Shown here piece by piece: positions 1 through 5,824 of a stretch of 8,000 nucleotides of DNA. The notes beneath the pieces were generated by a model. That model ran no database searches, was not told the origin of the DNA, and worked only from the letters and a program-made list of their open reading frames with translations. The DNA lies in assembly GCA_964502665.1 (NCBI GenBank), contig CAZCXP010000118.1:1-8000 (forward strand), written 5' to 3'. Source of the stretch: SOKG01 sp964502665 (GTDB taxonomy: Bacteria; Chloroflexota; Dehalococcoidia; SZUA-161). The stretch's first letter is position 1. Each line of letters begins with the position of its first letter. The translations under genes were made by a program, and so were the position numbers.

Positions 1-116
1 GAAGCGGAAGGGGCAGCGAGGCAATCTTTCCACAAGTACATTCAAGATGGCTTCGTCGCTAACGCTCCGTTCGGCTGAGCGTTCGACCGAGCTCACGCCG
101 AGGGCTCATAATGACA
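1..116. repeat. Degenerate palindromic intergenic repeat, copy A (cut by window edge)
   Basis: The left part AGCGAGGCAATCTT (15-28) is an imperfect inverted match to AAGATGGCTTCGTCGCT (44-60). The right end reads GGGCTCATAATGACATAGGAA in two adjoining parts and resembles the right end of the clearer copy at 6627-6730 (GGGCTCCTCGCAATGACA). Between them lie two degenerate neighbouring copies of one core, TTCGGCTGAGC (about 70-80) and TTCGACCGAGCTCA (82-95). The left terminus is probably outside the window. The open frame that runs through here (47-247) looks like translated repeat followed by unconserved sequence, so I do not call a gene. Confidence 0.6.
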
Positions 117-176
117 TAGGAATGTGGCAGCACCAACTTGGTCCCAAATCGCTGTTTTTGGGATTCACGAAATGTC

Positions 177-205
177 TTGACCCCTTAGTTGTTTCTATCT
201 ATACT
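177..205 (+). promoter_or_regulatory. Probable sigma70-type promoter for the activase-plsX transcript
   Basis: A -35 box TTGACC (177-182) and a -10 box TATACT (200-205) are separated by exactly 17 nt, close to the housekeeping consensus. The local sequence is AT-richer than the flanks. Transcription would start near 212 and leave a leader of about 195 nt before the activase ATG at 407. No other equally good promoter was noticed upstream of the + strand genes. Start site and sigma factor are inferred from sequence only. Confidence 0.55.
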
Positions 206-211
206 AGAAAA

Positions 212-406
212 AATAGCCAGAGGTGTGGACAGCTTGTTCCCGGGTAACTATAATCGTGTGCGTGGACGATAAGCTGGAGACAGAAGCCTGAAGTCGAAAT
301 TGACAGGGGTGAAGCCAGAAAAAGGGCCTATTACGCCAGGAGAGAGAAGATGCTGTCGATGGCGCCCAGGTGAGGTGGGCGACAGCTCGAAGGATGGCAG
401 AGGGAA
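212..406 (+). promoter_or_regulatory. Long 5' leader with hairpin potential, no recognised RNA family
   Basis: This stretch has no convincing coding content and lies between the predicted promoter and the activase start. One possible fold pairs CTGG (274-277) with CCAG (315-318), enclosing CCT/AGG (287-289 with 305-307) and GTC/GAC (293-295 with 302-304) around a GAAATT loop. A stronger hairpin lies at 352-386. I compared the sequence from memory with cobalamin, TPP, c-di-GMP and THF riboswitch motifs and saw none of their conserved cores. It may be an unstructured leader, a regulatory RNA of unknown type, or decayed intergenic sequence. Confidence 0.3.
352..386 (+). promoter_or_regulatory. 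Hairpin just upstream of the activase ribosome binding site
   Basis: GCTGTCG (352-358) pairs perfectly with CGACAGC (380-386). Inside it CCCA (365-368) pairs with TGGG (376-379) around a 7-nt loop, leaving a 6-nt bulge on the 5' side. An alternative inner pairing is CGCCCA with TGGGCG. The hairpin ends 14 nt before the purine-rich GAGGG-like binding site (about 400-404). No T-run follows, so it does not look like an intrinsic terminator; a role in translation control or mRNA stability is possible. Confidence 0.4.
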
Positions 407-1387
407 ATGGATGTTTATCTCGGCGTCGACGTTGGCTCAGTCACAACCAAGTTTGCTCTGGTGACCGAAAAAGGCGAACTCGTCGCCCATAATTACCTTC
501 GCACTCAAGGTAAGCCGATCGCCGTAATCCAACGGGGGCTTAAGGACATCCAGGGACAGATGCCACCTCGAGGCGAGATAAGAGGCGTGTGTACCACAGG
601 GAGCGCCCGCTACCTGGCAGGGGTTATTATGGGCGCAGATATGGTTAAGAATGAGATCACTGCACAGGCTGTGGCTACTCTCCATTACCTCCCCGAGGTG
701 CGCACCATCATCGAGATCGGGGGCCAGGATTCGAAGCTAATCATCGTCCGCGATGGCTTCGTGGTAGATTTCGCTATGAATACCGTTTGCGCCGCCGGCA
801 CCGGCAGCTTCCTCGACCAGCAAGCATCGCGGCTCAACATAAGGATCGAGGACTTCGGGGAGCAAGCCCTTCAGAGCAAGGCTCCGGTGCACATCGAAGG
901 GCGATGCACTGTGTTCGCTGAGTCCGATATGATCCATAAGCAGCAGATGGGACACGAGACAGAGGACATAATCTACGGTCTGTGTCAGGCTCTGGTTCGC
1001 AATTACCTGAACGGTGTTGGCATGGGAAAAGAGATGCTGCCTCCTATTGTATTTCAGGGTGGGGTAGCCTTCAACAAAGGGATCGTCCGCGCCTTCGAGG
1101 AAAGCTTAGGCACCGAGGTTTTCGTCCCGCTCTATCATGAGGCGATGGGCGCTATCGGGGCTGCGCTTCTGGTGCGCGAAGAGATGTCCCGTAATGGCAA
1201 GATGACTGACTTCGCCGGATTCGAGGCGAGCGAAGAGACCTATCGCACTTCATCCTTTGAATGTAAGGTATGTACCGATCGCTGTGAGATCGCCCGGATA
1301 TTCCAAAACGACGAGGTCATCGCCCACTGGGGTGGGTGTTGCGACCTGTGGGAGGGAACGAAGAGTGCCCAAGCAAAAAGCGTCTAA
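407..1387 (+). CDS. Acyl-CoA dehydratase/reductase activase (BcrAD/BadFG/HgdC-type ATPase) with cysteine-rich C-terminal tail
   Basis: 326 residues. Family members are cytoplasmic homodimeric ATPases that hold a [4Fe-4S] cluster at the dimer interface and use ATP to push low-potential electrons into 2-hydroxyacyl-CoA dehydratases or benzoyl-CoA-type reductases. Visible here are the N-terminal ASKHA phosphate loop GVDVGSVTTK (6-15), EIGGQDSK (103-110), the cluster cysteines C128 (NTVCAAGTGS) and C167 (EGRCTVFAES), and an adenosine motif GGVAFNKG (218-225). HgdC-type activases are about 260 residues. The extra 65 or so here carry FECKVCTDRCEI (C286, C289, C293) and GGCCDLWEG (C311, C312), resembling the start of the region that follows the ATPase in large DUF2229-containing activases, but the rest of that region is absent. 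No dehydratase subunits lie in the window, so the substrate is unknown. Its end overlaps plsX by 23 nt. The family call is firm; the partner enzyme is not. Confidence 0.9.
   Translation: MDVYLGVDVGSVTTKFALVTEKGELVAHNYLRTQGKPIAVIQRGLKDIQGQMPPRGEIRGVCTTGSARYLAGVIMGADMVKNEITAQAVATLHYLPEVRTIIEIGGQDSKLIIVRDGFVVDFAMNTVCAAGTGSFLDQQASRLNIRIEDFGEQALQSKAPVHIEGRCTVFAESDMIHKQQMGHETEDIIYGLCQALVRNYLNGVGMGKEMLPPIVFQGGVAFNKGIVRAFEESLGTEVFVPLYHEAMGAIGAALLVREEMSRNGKMTDFAGFEASEETYRTSSFECKVCTDRCEIARIFQNDEVIAHWGGCCDLWEGTKSAQAKSV
1350..1356 (+). promoter_or_regulatory. Ribosome binding site that fixes the plsX GTG start
   Basis: GGGAGGG lies inside the end of the activase gene. Its GGAGG core (1351-1355) sits 9 nt before GTG 1365. 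Further-upstream starts in the same frame, such as ATG 1257, would add a residue stretch with no similarity to PlsX. Confidence 0.65.
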
Positions 1388-2366
1388 GAAAATTAGGATC
1401 GCTTTGGATGCCATGGGTGGTGATCACGCCCCTGAGGAGATAATAAAAGGGGCGATCGCGGCGGCCGGTGATAACAATTTGGAGGTTGTGTTGGTGGGGC
1501 AAGAGAGCGTGGTGCAACAGGAATTGAACGCGCATAACCTTGCTGGGTGCGGGATAAGCGTTGTCCATGCCAGCGAGGTGATAACCATGGAGGAGCGCCC
1601 GGTACCGGCGGTCAAGGAAAAGAAGGACTCATCCATTGTAGTTGGGATTTCTCTGCTCAAAGCTGGGGAGGTAGGGGCGTTTGTCTCCGCGGGCAATACA
1701 GGGGCGGTGATGACTGCAGCCAGCCTGATCTTGGGTAGAACGAAGGGAATCCACCGTCCTGCCCTGGGCGCTCTTTTCCCTTTCCCTACAGGACCGCTCC
1801 TCTGCCTTGATCTGGGGGCAAACTCTGACTGCAAGCCGATGTTGTTGGCTCAGTTCGCCAGAATGGGCAGCATATATATGGAGAGAATCTTTGCCATCGA
1901 TAGCCCTCGAATCGGTTTGCTCTCAAGTGGTGAAGAGGATACAAAGGGTAGTCAGCTGGTACAGAAGGCCCACAACATGTTAAGGAAATCCAAGCTCAAC
2001 TTCATCGGCAATGTTGAGGGCAGAGATATCGCCAGTGGGCGGGCCGATGTGATCGTGACCGATGGCTTCACCGGCAATGTGCTGCTCAAGTTGGGCGAGG
2101 GCCTTGGCGAAATGCTTCTCGACTCTCTGAGGAAGGCGGTGGCTGAGAATCCAAGACTCAAGTTGGCTGCTGATCTTCTTGAGCCCACCTTCAAATCAGT
2201 TATCAGCACCTTGGATTATAGAGAGTACGGCGGCGCTCTTTTGTTTGGGGTCAACAGCAGCGTCGTCGTGGCCCACGGTCGCAGCGATGCCGAAGCGATA
2301 AAGAATGCAATCACTGCTGCCAAACGATCTGTGGTGCAAGAAGTGGCCGAAGCAATGAAGGGCTAA
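1365..2366 (+). CDS. plsX: Phosphate acyltransferase PlsX
   Basis: PlsX converts acyl-ACP and phosphate to acyl-phosphate, the donor used by PlsY in the first step of bacterial phospholipid synthesis; it is a peripheral membrane enzyme. From GTG 1365 the protein has 333 residues, a normal family length, and the hallmark IALDAMGGDHAPEE lies about ten residues from the start. Other family motifs appear in order: VSAGNTGA, LDLGANSDCKP, LLSSGEEDTKG, FIGNVEGRDI, VIVTDGFTGNVLLK and DYREYGGALLFGVN. An in-frame ATG at 1257 would add 36 residues that are only a shadow of the activase, so I reject it. The start lies inside the activase gene, which suggests translational coupling. Elsewhere plsX commonly sits with fab genes; here thioredoxin follows 30 nt downstream. 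Confidence 0.95.
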   Translation: MPKQKASKKIRIALDAMGGDHAPEEIIKGAIAAAGDNNLEVVLVGQESVVQQELNAHNLAGCGISVVHASEVITMEERPVPAVKEKKDSSIVVGISLLKAGEVGAFVSAGNTGAVMTAASLILGRTKGIHRPALGALFPFPTGPLLCLDLGANSDCKPMLLAQFARMGSIYMERIFAIDSPRIGLLSSGEEDTKGSQLVQKAHNMLRKSKLNFIGNVEGRDIASGRADVIVTDGFTGNVLLKLGEGLGEMLLDSLRKAVAENPRLKLAADLLEPTFKSVISTLDYREYGGALLFGVNSSVVVAHGRSDAEAIKNAITAAKRSVVQEVAEAMKG

Positions 2367-2386
2367 CTTGCCAATAAAGCCGCTGT

Positions 2387-2391
2387 GGAGG
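2387..2391 (+). promoter_or_regulatory. Ribosome binding site that fixes the thioredoxin start
   Basis: GGAGG ends 5 nt before ATG 2397. It overlaps the alternative in-frame GTG at 2385, which therefore cannot use it; the ATG is the better start. Confidence 0.65.
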
Positions 2392-2396
2392 TATCT

Positions 2397-2723
2397 ATGG
2401 CTGAGCCGCTTAGTGTGGATGACAAGGACTTCAACGGAGTTGTCCTTGAGGCTAAGATGCCGTTCTTGGTCGATTTTTGGGCCCCCTGGTGCGCCCCCTG
2501 TCTCGCCATCGCTCCCATAGTGGGCGAGCTAGCCGCGGAGTATGAAGGCCAGGTAGGATTTGTTAGGGTTAATGTTGATGACAACACCCGGGTGGCAACA
2601 GAATATGGCATTCGTAGCATTCCCACCCTGCTGCTGTTTAAAGACGGCAAGCCGATGACTCAGATCGTGGGACTCAGATCCAAGGCGGAGCTGAAAAAGC
2701 ACTTGGAGGCTGCCCTGCCCTGA
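2397..2723 (+). CDS. trxA: Thioredoxin
   Basis: 108 residues, the standard length of a one-domain cytoplasmic thioredoxin, which reduces protein disulfides and is recharged by thioredoxin reductase. The redox centre is W31-C32-A33-P34-C35, numbered as in E. coli Trx, followed by the buried-helix segment IAPIVGELAAEY. The cis-proline is P76 in RSIPTLLLF, and D26 in LVDFWAPW corresponds to the conserved buried aspartate. Two departures from the commonest pattern are Ala instead of Gly in WCGPC and Leu instead of Lys right after the second cysteine; both may shift redox potential or partner choice, which is inference. The gene lies 30 nt after plsX. A thioredoxin reductase follows, but an assembly gap separates them. 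Confidence 0.95.
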   Translation: MAEPLSVDDKDFNGVVLEAKMPFLVDFWAPWCAPCLAIAPIVGELAAEYEGQVGFVRVNVDDNTRVATEYGIRSIPTLLLFKDGKPMTQIVGLRSKAELKKHLEAALP

Positions 2724-2757
2724 AAAGCAAGTGTTCAGCTATCAGCGTTGGGAACGT

Positions 2758-2857
2758 NNNNNNNNNNNNNNNNNNNNNNNNNNNNNNNNNNNNNNNNNNN
2801 NNNNNNNNNNNNNNNNNNNNNNNNNNNNNNNNNNNNNNNNNNNNNNNNNNNNNNNNN
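2758..2857. other. Assembly gap of 100 N
   Basis: Exactly 100 unknown bases, the size often used as a placeholder when the true gap length is unknown. GAACGT stands immediately on both sides, and the right flank begins with a tandem AGAACCC repeat, so a repeat probably caused the break. Real distance between trxA and trxB, and whether a gene is missing, cannot be read from this sequence. Confidence 0.97.
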
Positions 2858-2858
2858 G

Positions 2859-2895
2859 AACGTAGAACCCAGAACCCTACGGGTTCTGCTACGTT
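2859..2895 (+). repeat. Inverted repeat with tandem AGAACCC at the gap edge
   Basis: Two AGAACCC heptamers follow each other (2864-2870, 2871-2877). The second pairs with GGGTTCT (2881-2887) around a TAC loop, and outside it AACGTAG (2859-2865) pairs with CTACGTT (2889-2895), leaving a 5-nt bulge. This is a strong potential hairpin 20 nt before the trxB start. No T-run follows, so a terminator is unlikely; it may be one end of an intergenic repeat that continues into the gap. Confidence 0.6.
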
Positions 2896-2915
2896 GAGCT
2901 TCTCCTGGACTTGAA

Positions 2916-3842
2916 ATGGGTGATAACTCTTACCAGTTGATCATTATCGGTGGTGGGCCTGCTGGGCTCAGCGCCGGCTTGTATGCTGCGAGGTCAAGGT
3001 TGCATACATTGCTGATTGAAAGGCTTGTCCCAGGGGGCCAGATAATGAATGCAGAGCTTGTGGAGAACTATCCGGGGTTCCCCCAGGGCATCTCTGGCGC
3101 CGAGCTAGGCTCCCTGATGGAGCAGCAGGCGACGAAATATGGCCTGGAGATAACTATGACTGATGCGGAAGGGGTTGAGCTTGCGGGAGAGGAGAAGATA
3201 GTAAACACCAGTGAGGGCCAATATCGTGCCAAGTCGCTTATCATCGCCGGCGGCTCTGAGTATAGCAAGTTGGGTGTGCCTGGGGAGGAGGAGCTTAGGG
3301 GTAGGGGGGTGTCGTATTGCGCCACGTGCGACGGCGCTTTTTTCAATGATCAGGTGGTCTCGGCGGTGGGAGGGGGAAACGTTGCCCTGAACGATGCCCT
3401 TTTTCTCACCAGGTTTGCATCAAAGGTGGTCGTCATCCATCGCCGCGACCAGCTTAGGGCGACCAAGCTACTTCAGGAAAGAGCCTTTGCAGAGCCGAAG
3501 ATAGAGTTTCTCTGGGATACGGTAGTTGAGTCCATTGAAGGAGATAGCCAGGTCAGGGAACTGAGATTGCGAAATGTGAAGACCAAGGAGGAATCGAGAT
3601 TAGAGGTCTCCGGCGTCTTTATAGCCGTGGGCCTGCGCCCCAACACGGGCTATCTCGGAGGGCTGCTTGCCTTGTCTCCAGAAGGCTTTATACTGGTCAA
3701 TGACCAGATGGAAACGGGGGTACCAGGTGTGTTTGCCGCTGGGGATATCCGTGCGGGGTCGGCGCGGCAGGTCTCCAGCGCTGTTGGTGACGGAGCCACT
3801 GCTGCCATCTCCGCCGAAAGGTACCTTTCTTCCACCCGGTAA
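2916..3842 (+). CDS. trxB: Thioredoxin reductase (NADPH, low-molecular-weight type)
   Basis: 308 residues, typical of the bacterial homodimeric FAD enzyme that passes electrons from NADPH to thioredoxin. The FAD-binding motif IIGGGPAGLSAGLYAAR is at 10-26. The redox pair C135-A-T-C138-D sits in the NADPH domain as in the family. The NADPH-domain glycine motif reads VGGGNVALNDALFLTRF (from about 151), and HRRDQLRATK carries the arginines expected to bind the 2'-phosphate. The closing FAD motif is GVFAAGDIR followed by RQVSSAVGDGATAA. The usual GGGDSA is GGGNVA here. ATG 2916 leaves a short, normal N terminus, but I see no strong ribosome binding site before it. It pairs functionally with the thioredoxin upstream, though the gap stops me from calling them directly adjacent. 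corA follows after 23 nt. Confidence 0.93.
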   Translation: MGDNSYQLIIIGGGPAGLSAGLYAARSRLHTLLIERLVPGGQIMNAELVENYPGFPQGISGAELGSLMEQQATKYGLEITMTDAEGVELAGEEKIVNTSEGQYRAKSLIIAGGSEYSKLGVPGEEELRGRGVSYCATCDGAFFNDQVVSAVGGGNVALNDALFLTRFASKVVVIHRRDQLRATKLLQERAFAEPKIEFLWDTVVESIEGDSQVRELRLRNVKTKEESRLEVSGVFIAVGLRPNTGYLGGLLALSPEGFILVNDQMETGVPGVFAAGDIRAGSARQVSSAVGDGATAAISAERYLSSTR

Positions 3843-3865
3843 TCAACCGGAGCTGTTCTTTTGCG

Positions 3866-4864
3866 ATGAAGATAAGACGGATAACCAGGCCACCTATTAG
3901 GAGGAGACGTGGGGCTGGTGTGGCCAAACCCACGATCACCAGAACCGAGCCCAGCATCAAGTCGATTGCCTGGGACAAGCTGACCTGGGTCAATATCGAG
4001 CAACCTACGGAGACGGAGACAGAGTATCTGGCTGAGCATTACCCCTTCCATACCCTCGATCTGGATGACTGTTTGAGCAGGATCCAGCTACCAAAGATTG
4101 ACGAATACGAAGACTATCTCTTTGCCGTGTTCCATTTCCCCGTGTTCAATCCCGAAGCGCGCGCAACCACGCCCAGTCAAGTTTCCATATTCATTGGTGA
4201 GGACTATCTGATCACCCTGCACCAGGGTGACCTCAAGCCTCTGGTGACTTTGTTTAGAGCGTGCGAAACGAACGAGAAAACTAGGGAGGAAAGCATGGGG
4301 CGGAGCGCCGGCTATCTGCTCTATCTCGTCCTTGATCGGTTGGTCAGCTACTGCATCCCCATACTAAACAAGATCGGAGAGAACATCGATGAGGTGGAGG
4401 ACCGTATCTTCGGTGAGAACCCGAGGGGCACGGTTGCCGAAGTAGCAATACTGCGCCGTGATATCATCTCCTTCAGGCGTATAATCAGGCCCCAGACGGA
4501 GGCAGCAGAGGTACTGGAGCAAAAGGAGTGGCCTATTCTCAAGGAAGACCCCGATGTCTACTTTGGCGACATAGCGGACCACTTGCGCAAGATTCGAGAC
4601 ACCCTCGATGACTATAAAGAGGTGGTGGAGGGTCTTAGCGACACTAATGACACGTTGACCTCGTTTCGCATCAATGAGGTTATTCGGGTGCTGACCATCA
4701 TCTCAACGATAATGCTGCCCCTGACGCTAGTTGCCAGCATCTTGGGGATGAATATCTATCCCATGCCTGTTGACAGCCCGGCTGCCTTTGCCGGAATACT
4801 CATTGCTATGGTCTGCATCATCGGCGGCATGCTGGCTTTCTTCCGCTCCCGGCGCTGGATTTAG
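3866..4864 (+). CDS. corA: CorA-family divalent cation (Mg2+/Co2+) transporter
   Basis: 332 residues. CorA proteins are homopentameric inner-membrane channels for Mg2+ and sometimes Co2+ or Ni2+. The cytoplasmic part (about 30-270) shows LDLDDCLSRIQLPKIDEY early and a long charged helix later (ENIDEVEDRIFG through the DTLDDYKEVVEGL stretch). Two C-terminal membrane segments follow, with the selectivity motif GMN at the end of the first (LGMNIYPMP) and a basic end after the second (FFRSRRWI). The N terminus from ATG 3866 is very basic (RRRR at 12-15) and has only a CGGAG-like site about 12 nt upstream. GTG 3920 is an alternative start, 12 nt after AGGAGGAGA (3899-3907), which would remove 18 residues. 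The yhhQ-like gene starts 6 nt after the stop, so the two are very likely co-transcribed. Confidence 0.88.
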   Translation: MKIRRITRPPIRRRRGAGVAKPTITRTEPSIKSIAWDKLTWVNIEQPTETETEYLAEHYPFHTLDLDDCLSRIQLPKIDEYEDYLFAVFHFPVFNPEARATTPSQVSIFIGEDYLITLHQGDLKPLVTLFRACETNEKTREESMGRSAGYLLYLVLDRLVSYCIPILNKIGENIDEVEDRIFGENPRGTVAEVAILRRDIISFRRIIRPQTEAAEVLEQKEWPILKEDPDVYFGDIADHLRKIRDTLDDYKEVVEGLSDTNDTLTSFRINEVIRVLTIISTIMLPLTLVASILGMNIYPMPVDSPAAFAGILIAMVCIIGGMLAFFRSRRWI

Positions 4865-4870
4865 AAGCTG

Positions 4871-5572
4871 ATGGTCATCTCACAACGGTTTGTTGTTGTT
4901 GCTGCTCTTTTCATCACCTGCCTTATTACGGCGAACATCATCGCTGTTAAGCTTATAACTCTGGGCGTTGGGCCAGTGAAGCTTGGCGGGCTTGAGCTCC
5001 CGGCGCCGTTGCCCGCTGCAATCATCATCTTCCCCCTGAGCTATATCTTCGGGGACATACTCACCGAGGTCTACGGATATCGCCAGGCACGCCGCGTGAT
5101 CTGGCTGGGCTTTTTCTGCAACCTGATCGCGGTTATTGCTTTCTGGTTGGCAGGACTAATCCCGGCGTACCAGGCTGATGTCCAGGTCGCCTATGGACGC
5201 ATCTTTAACTATGTTCCTCGGATTCTGGCGGCCTCCTTTGCCGCTTACCTGGTCGGCGAGTTCGCCAACTCCTTCATCCTGGCCAAGATGAAAATCAAGA
5301 CCAGGGGGCGCTTCTTGTGGAGCAGGACTATCGGTTCCACTATTGTCGGTCAGGGGCTGGATGCTGCCGTTTTCATCGCCATCGCCTTCGGCGGCACGTT
5401 GCCGGGGGCTGTACTTGCCGGCACAATACTTACCCACTGGCTGGTCAAAACCGGCTATGAGGCGGTGGCTACCCCCTTCACCTACGCTGTGGTAAACTAC
5501 CTGAAGAGAAAAGAGGGCATCGATACCTACGATTACGACACCGATTTCAATCCCTTGCTGGTTGCACGATGA
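4871..5572 (+). CDS. yhhQ: Queuosine precursor transporter (YhhQ/VUT family)
   Basis: 233 residues, an integral membrane protein with about six hydrophobic segments. Family members import queuosine precursors such as preQ0 or preQ1 for tRNA modification. The family signatures are clear: an N-terminal membrane helix ending TANIIAVKLI, the segment FPLSYIFGDILTEVYGYRQA, then AAYLVGEFANSFILAKMKIK, and the WSRTIGSTIVGQGLDAAVFI segment before a late helix with HWLVKTGYEAVATPF. A polar tail follows. The start lies 6 nt after corA with only a weak binding site, consistent with translation coupled to corA. No queuosine synthesis genes are in the window, so reliance on salvage is only a possibility. 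Which precursor is carried cannot be told from sequence alone. Confidence 0.92.
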   Translation: MVISQRFVVVAALFITCLITANIIAVKLITLGVGPVKLGGLELPAPLPAAIIIFPLSYIFGDILTEVYGYRQARRVIWLGFFCNLIAVIAFWLAGLIPAYQADVQVAYGRIFNYVPRILAASFAAYLVGEFANSFILAKMKIKTRGRFLWSRTIGSTIVGQGLDAAVFIAIAFGGTLPGAVLAGTILTHWLVKTGYEAVATPFTYAVVNYLKRKEGIDTYDYDTDFNPLLVAR

Positions 5573-5595
5573 GATTATCGCATCACGCATAATCT
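5572..5595 (+). repeat. AT-rich hairpin overlapping the yhhQ stop codon
   Basis: AGATTAT (5572-5578) pairs perfectly with ATAATCT (5589-5595); after a one-base bulge GC (5580-5581) pairs with GC (5587-5588) around a 5-nt loop. It starts on the last base of the stop codon, where a terminator might sit, but there is no T-run after it. It could slow decay of the mRNA 3' end or be chance. Confidence 0.4.
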
Positions 5596-5649
5596 GCTAT
5601 GAGATCTACCGCTAGCTCCTCCAACCAGAGGGGGGAGAACCAGGCAGTT

Positions 5650-5773
5650 CCTCTCCCTCGAAGGGAGAGGTTAGAGCCTGTCCTGAGCCCTGGCCTTGGC
5701 CAGGCCCAAGGCTTGCCGAAGGATGAGGGTGACTTCCCCCTCCCCTTAATCCCCTCCCGCCAGGGGAGGGGAA
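5650..5773. repeat. Composite palindromic intergenic repeat block, copy C
   Basis: Three hairpins lie in a row: CCTCTCCCT/AGGGAGAGG (5650-5658 with 5662-5670), GCCTTGG/CCAAGGC (5693-5699 with 5706-5712) and CCCCTCCC/GGGAGGGG (5751-5758 with 5764-5771). TTCCCCCTCCCC (5734-5745) also nearly pairs with the GGGGAGGGGAA end. Between them GAGCCTGTCCTGAGC (5674-5688) and TTGCCGAAGGA (5713-5723) resemble, in reverse complement, the TTCGACCGGCTCAGG core of copies A and B. The open frames that cross this block on both strands are repeat translations, not genes. The whole 5573-5824 intergenic region holds this block plus the upstream signals of the next gene. Confidence 0.7.
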
Positions 5774-5824
5774 TTACACAGAATTTTGCACAAATCATAA
5801 CTGTCGGAGAAAGGAAATCGCGAA

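Noticed and set aside
47..247. Open frame of 66 codons at the left end
   Set aside because: Its first part is translated repeat (copy A) and the rest overlaps the predicted promoter; no ribosome binding site or recognisable domain.
212..406. Known riboswitch or tRNA in the activase leader
   Set aside because: No conserved core of the riboswitch families I know and no cloverleaf pattern was seen; left as an unassigned leader.
1257..1364. ATG 1257 as the plsX start
   Set aside because: It would add 36 residues that are an out-of-frame reading of the activase gene; GTG 1365 has a good binding site and gives the normal family N terminus.
2859..2895. Intrinsic terminator between trxA and trxB
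   Set aside because: The hairpin is strong, but no T-run follows on the + strand; it is better described as an inverted repeat at the gap edge.
5650..5773. CRISPR array or tandem hairpin array
   Set aside because: The three hairpins differ in sequence and spacing and there are no regular repeats with unique spacers.
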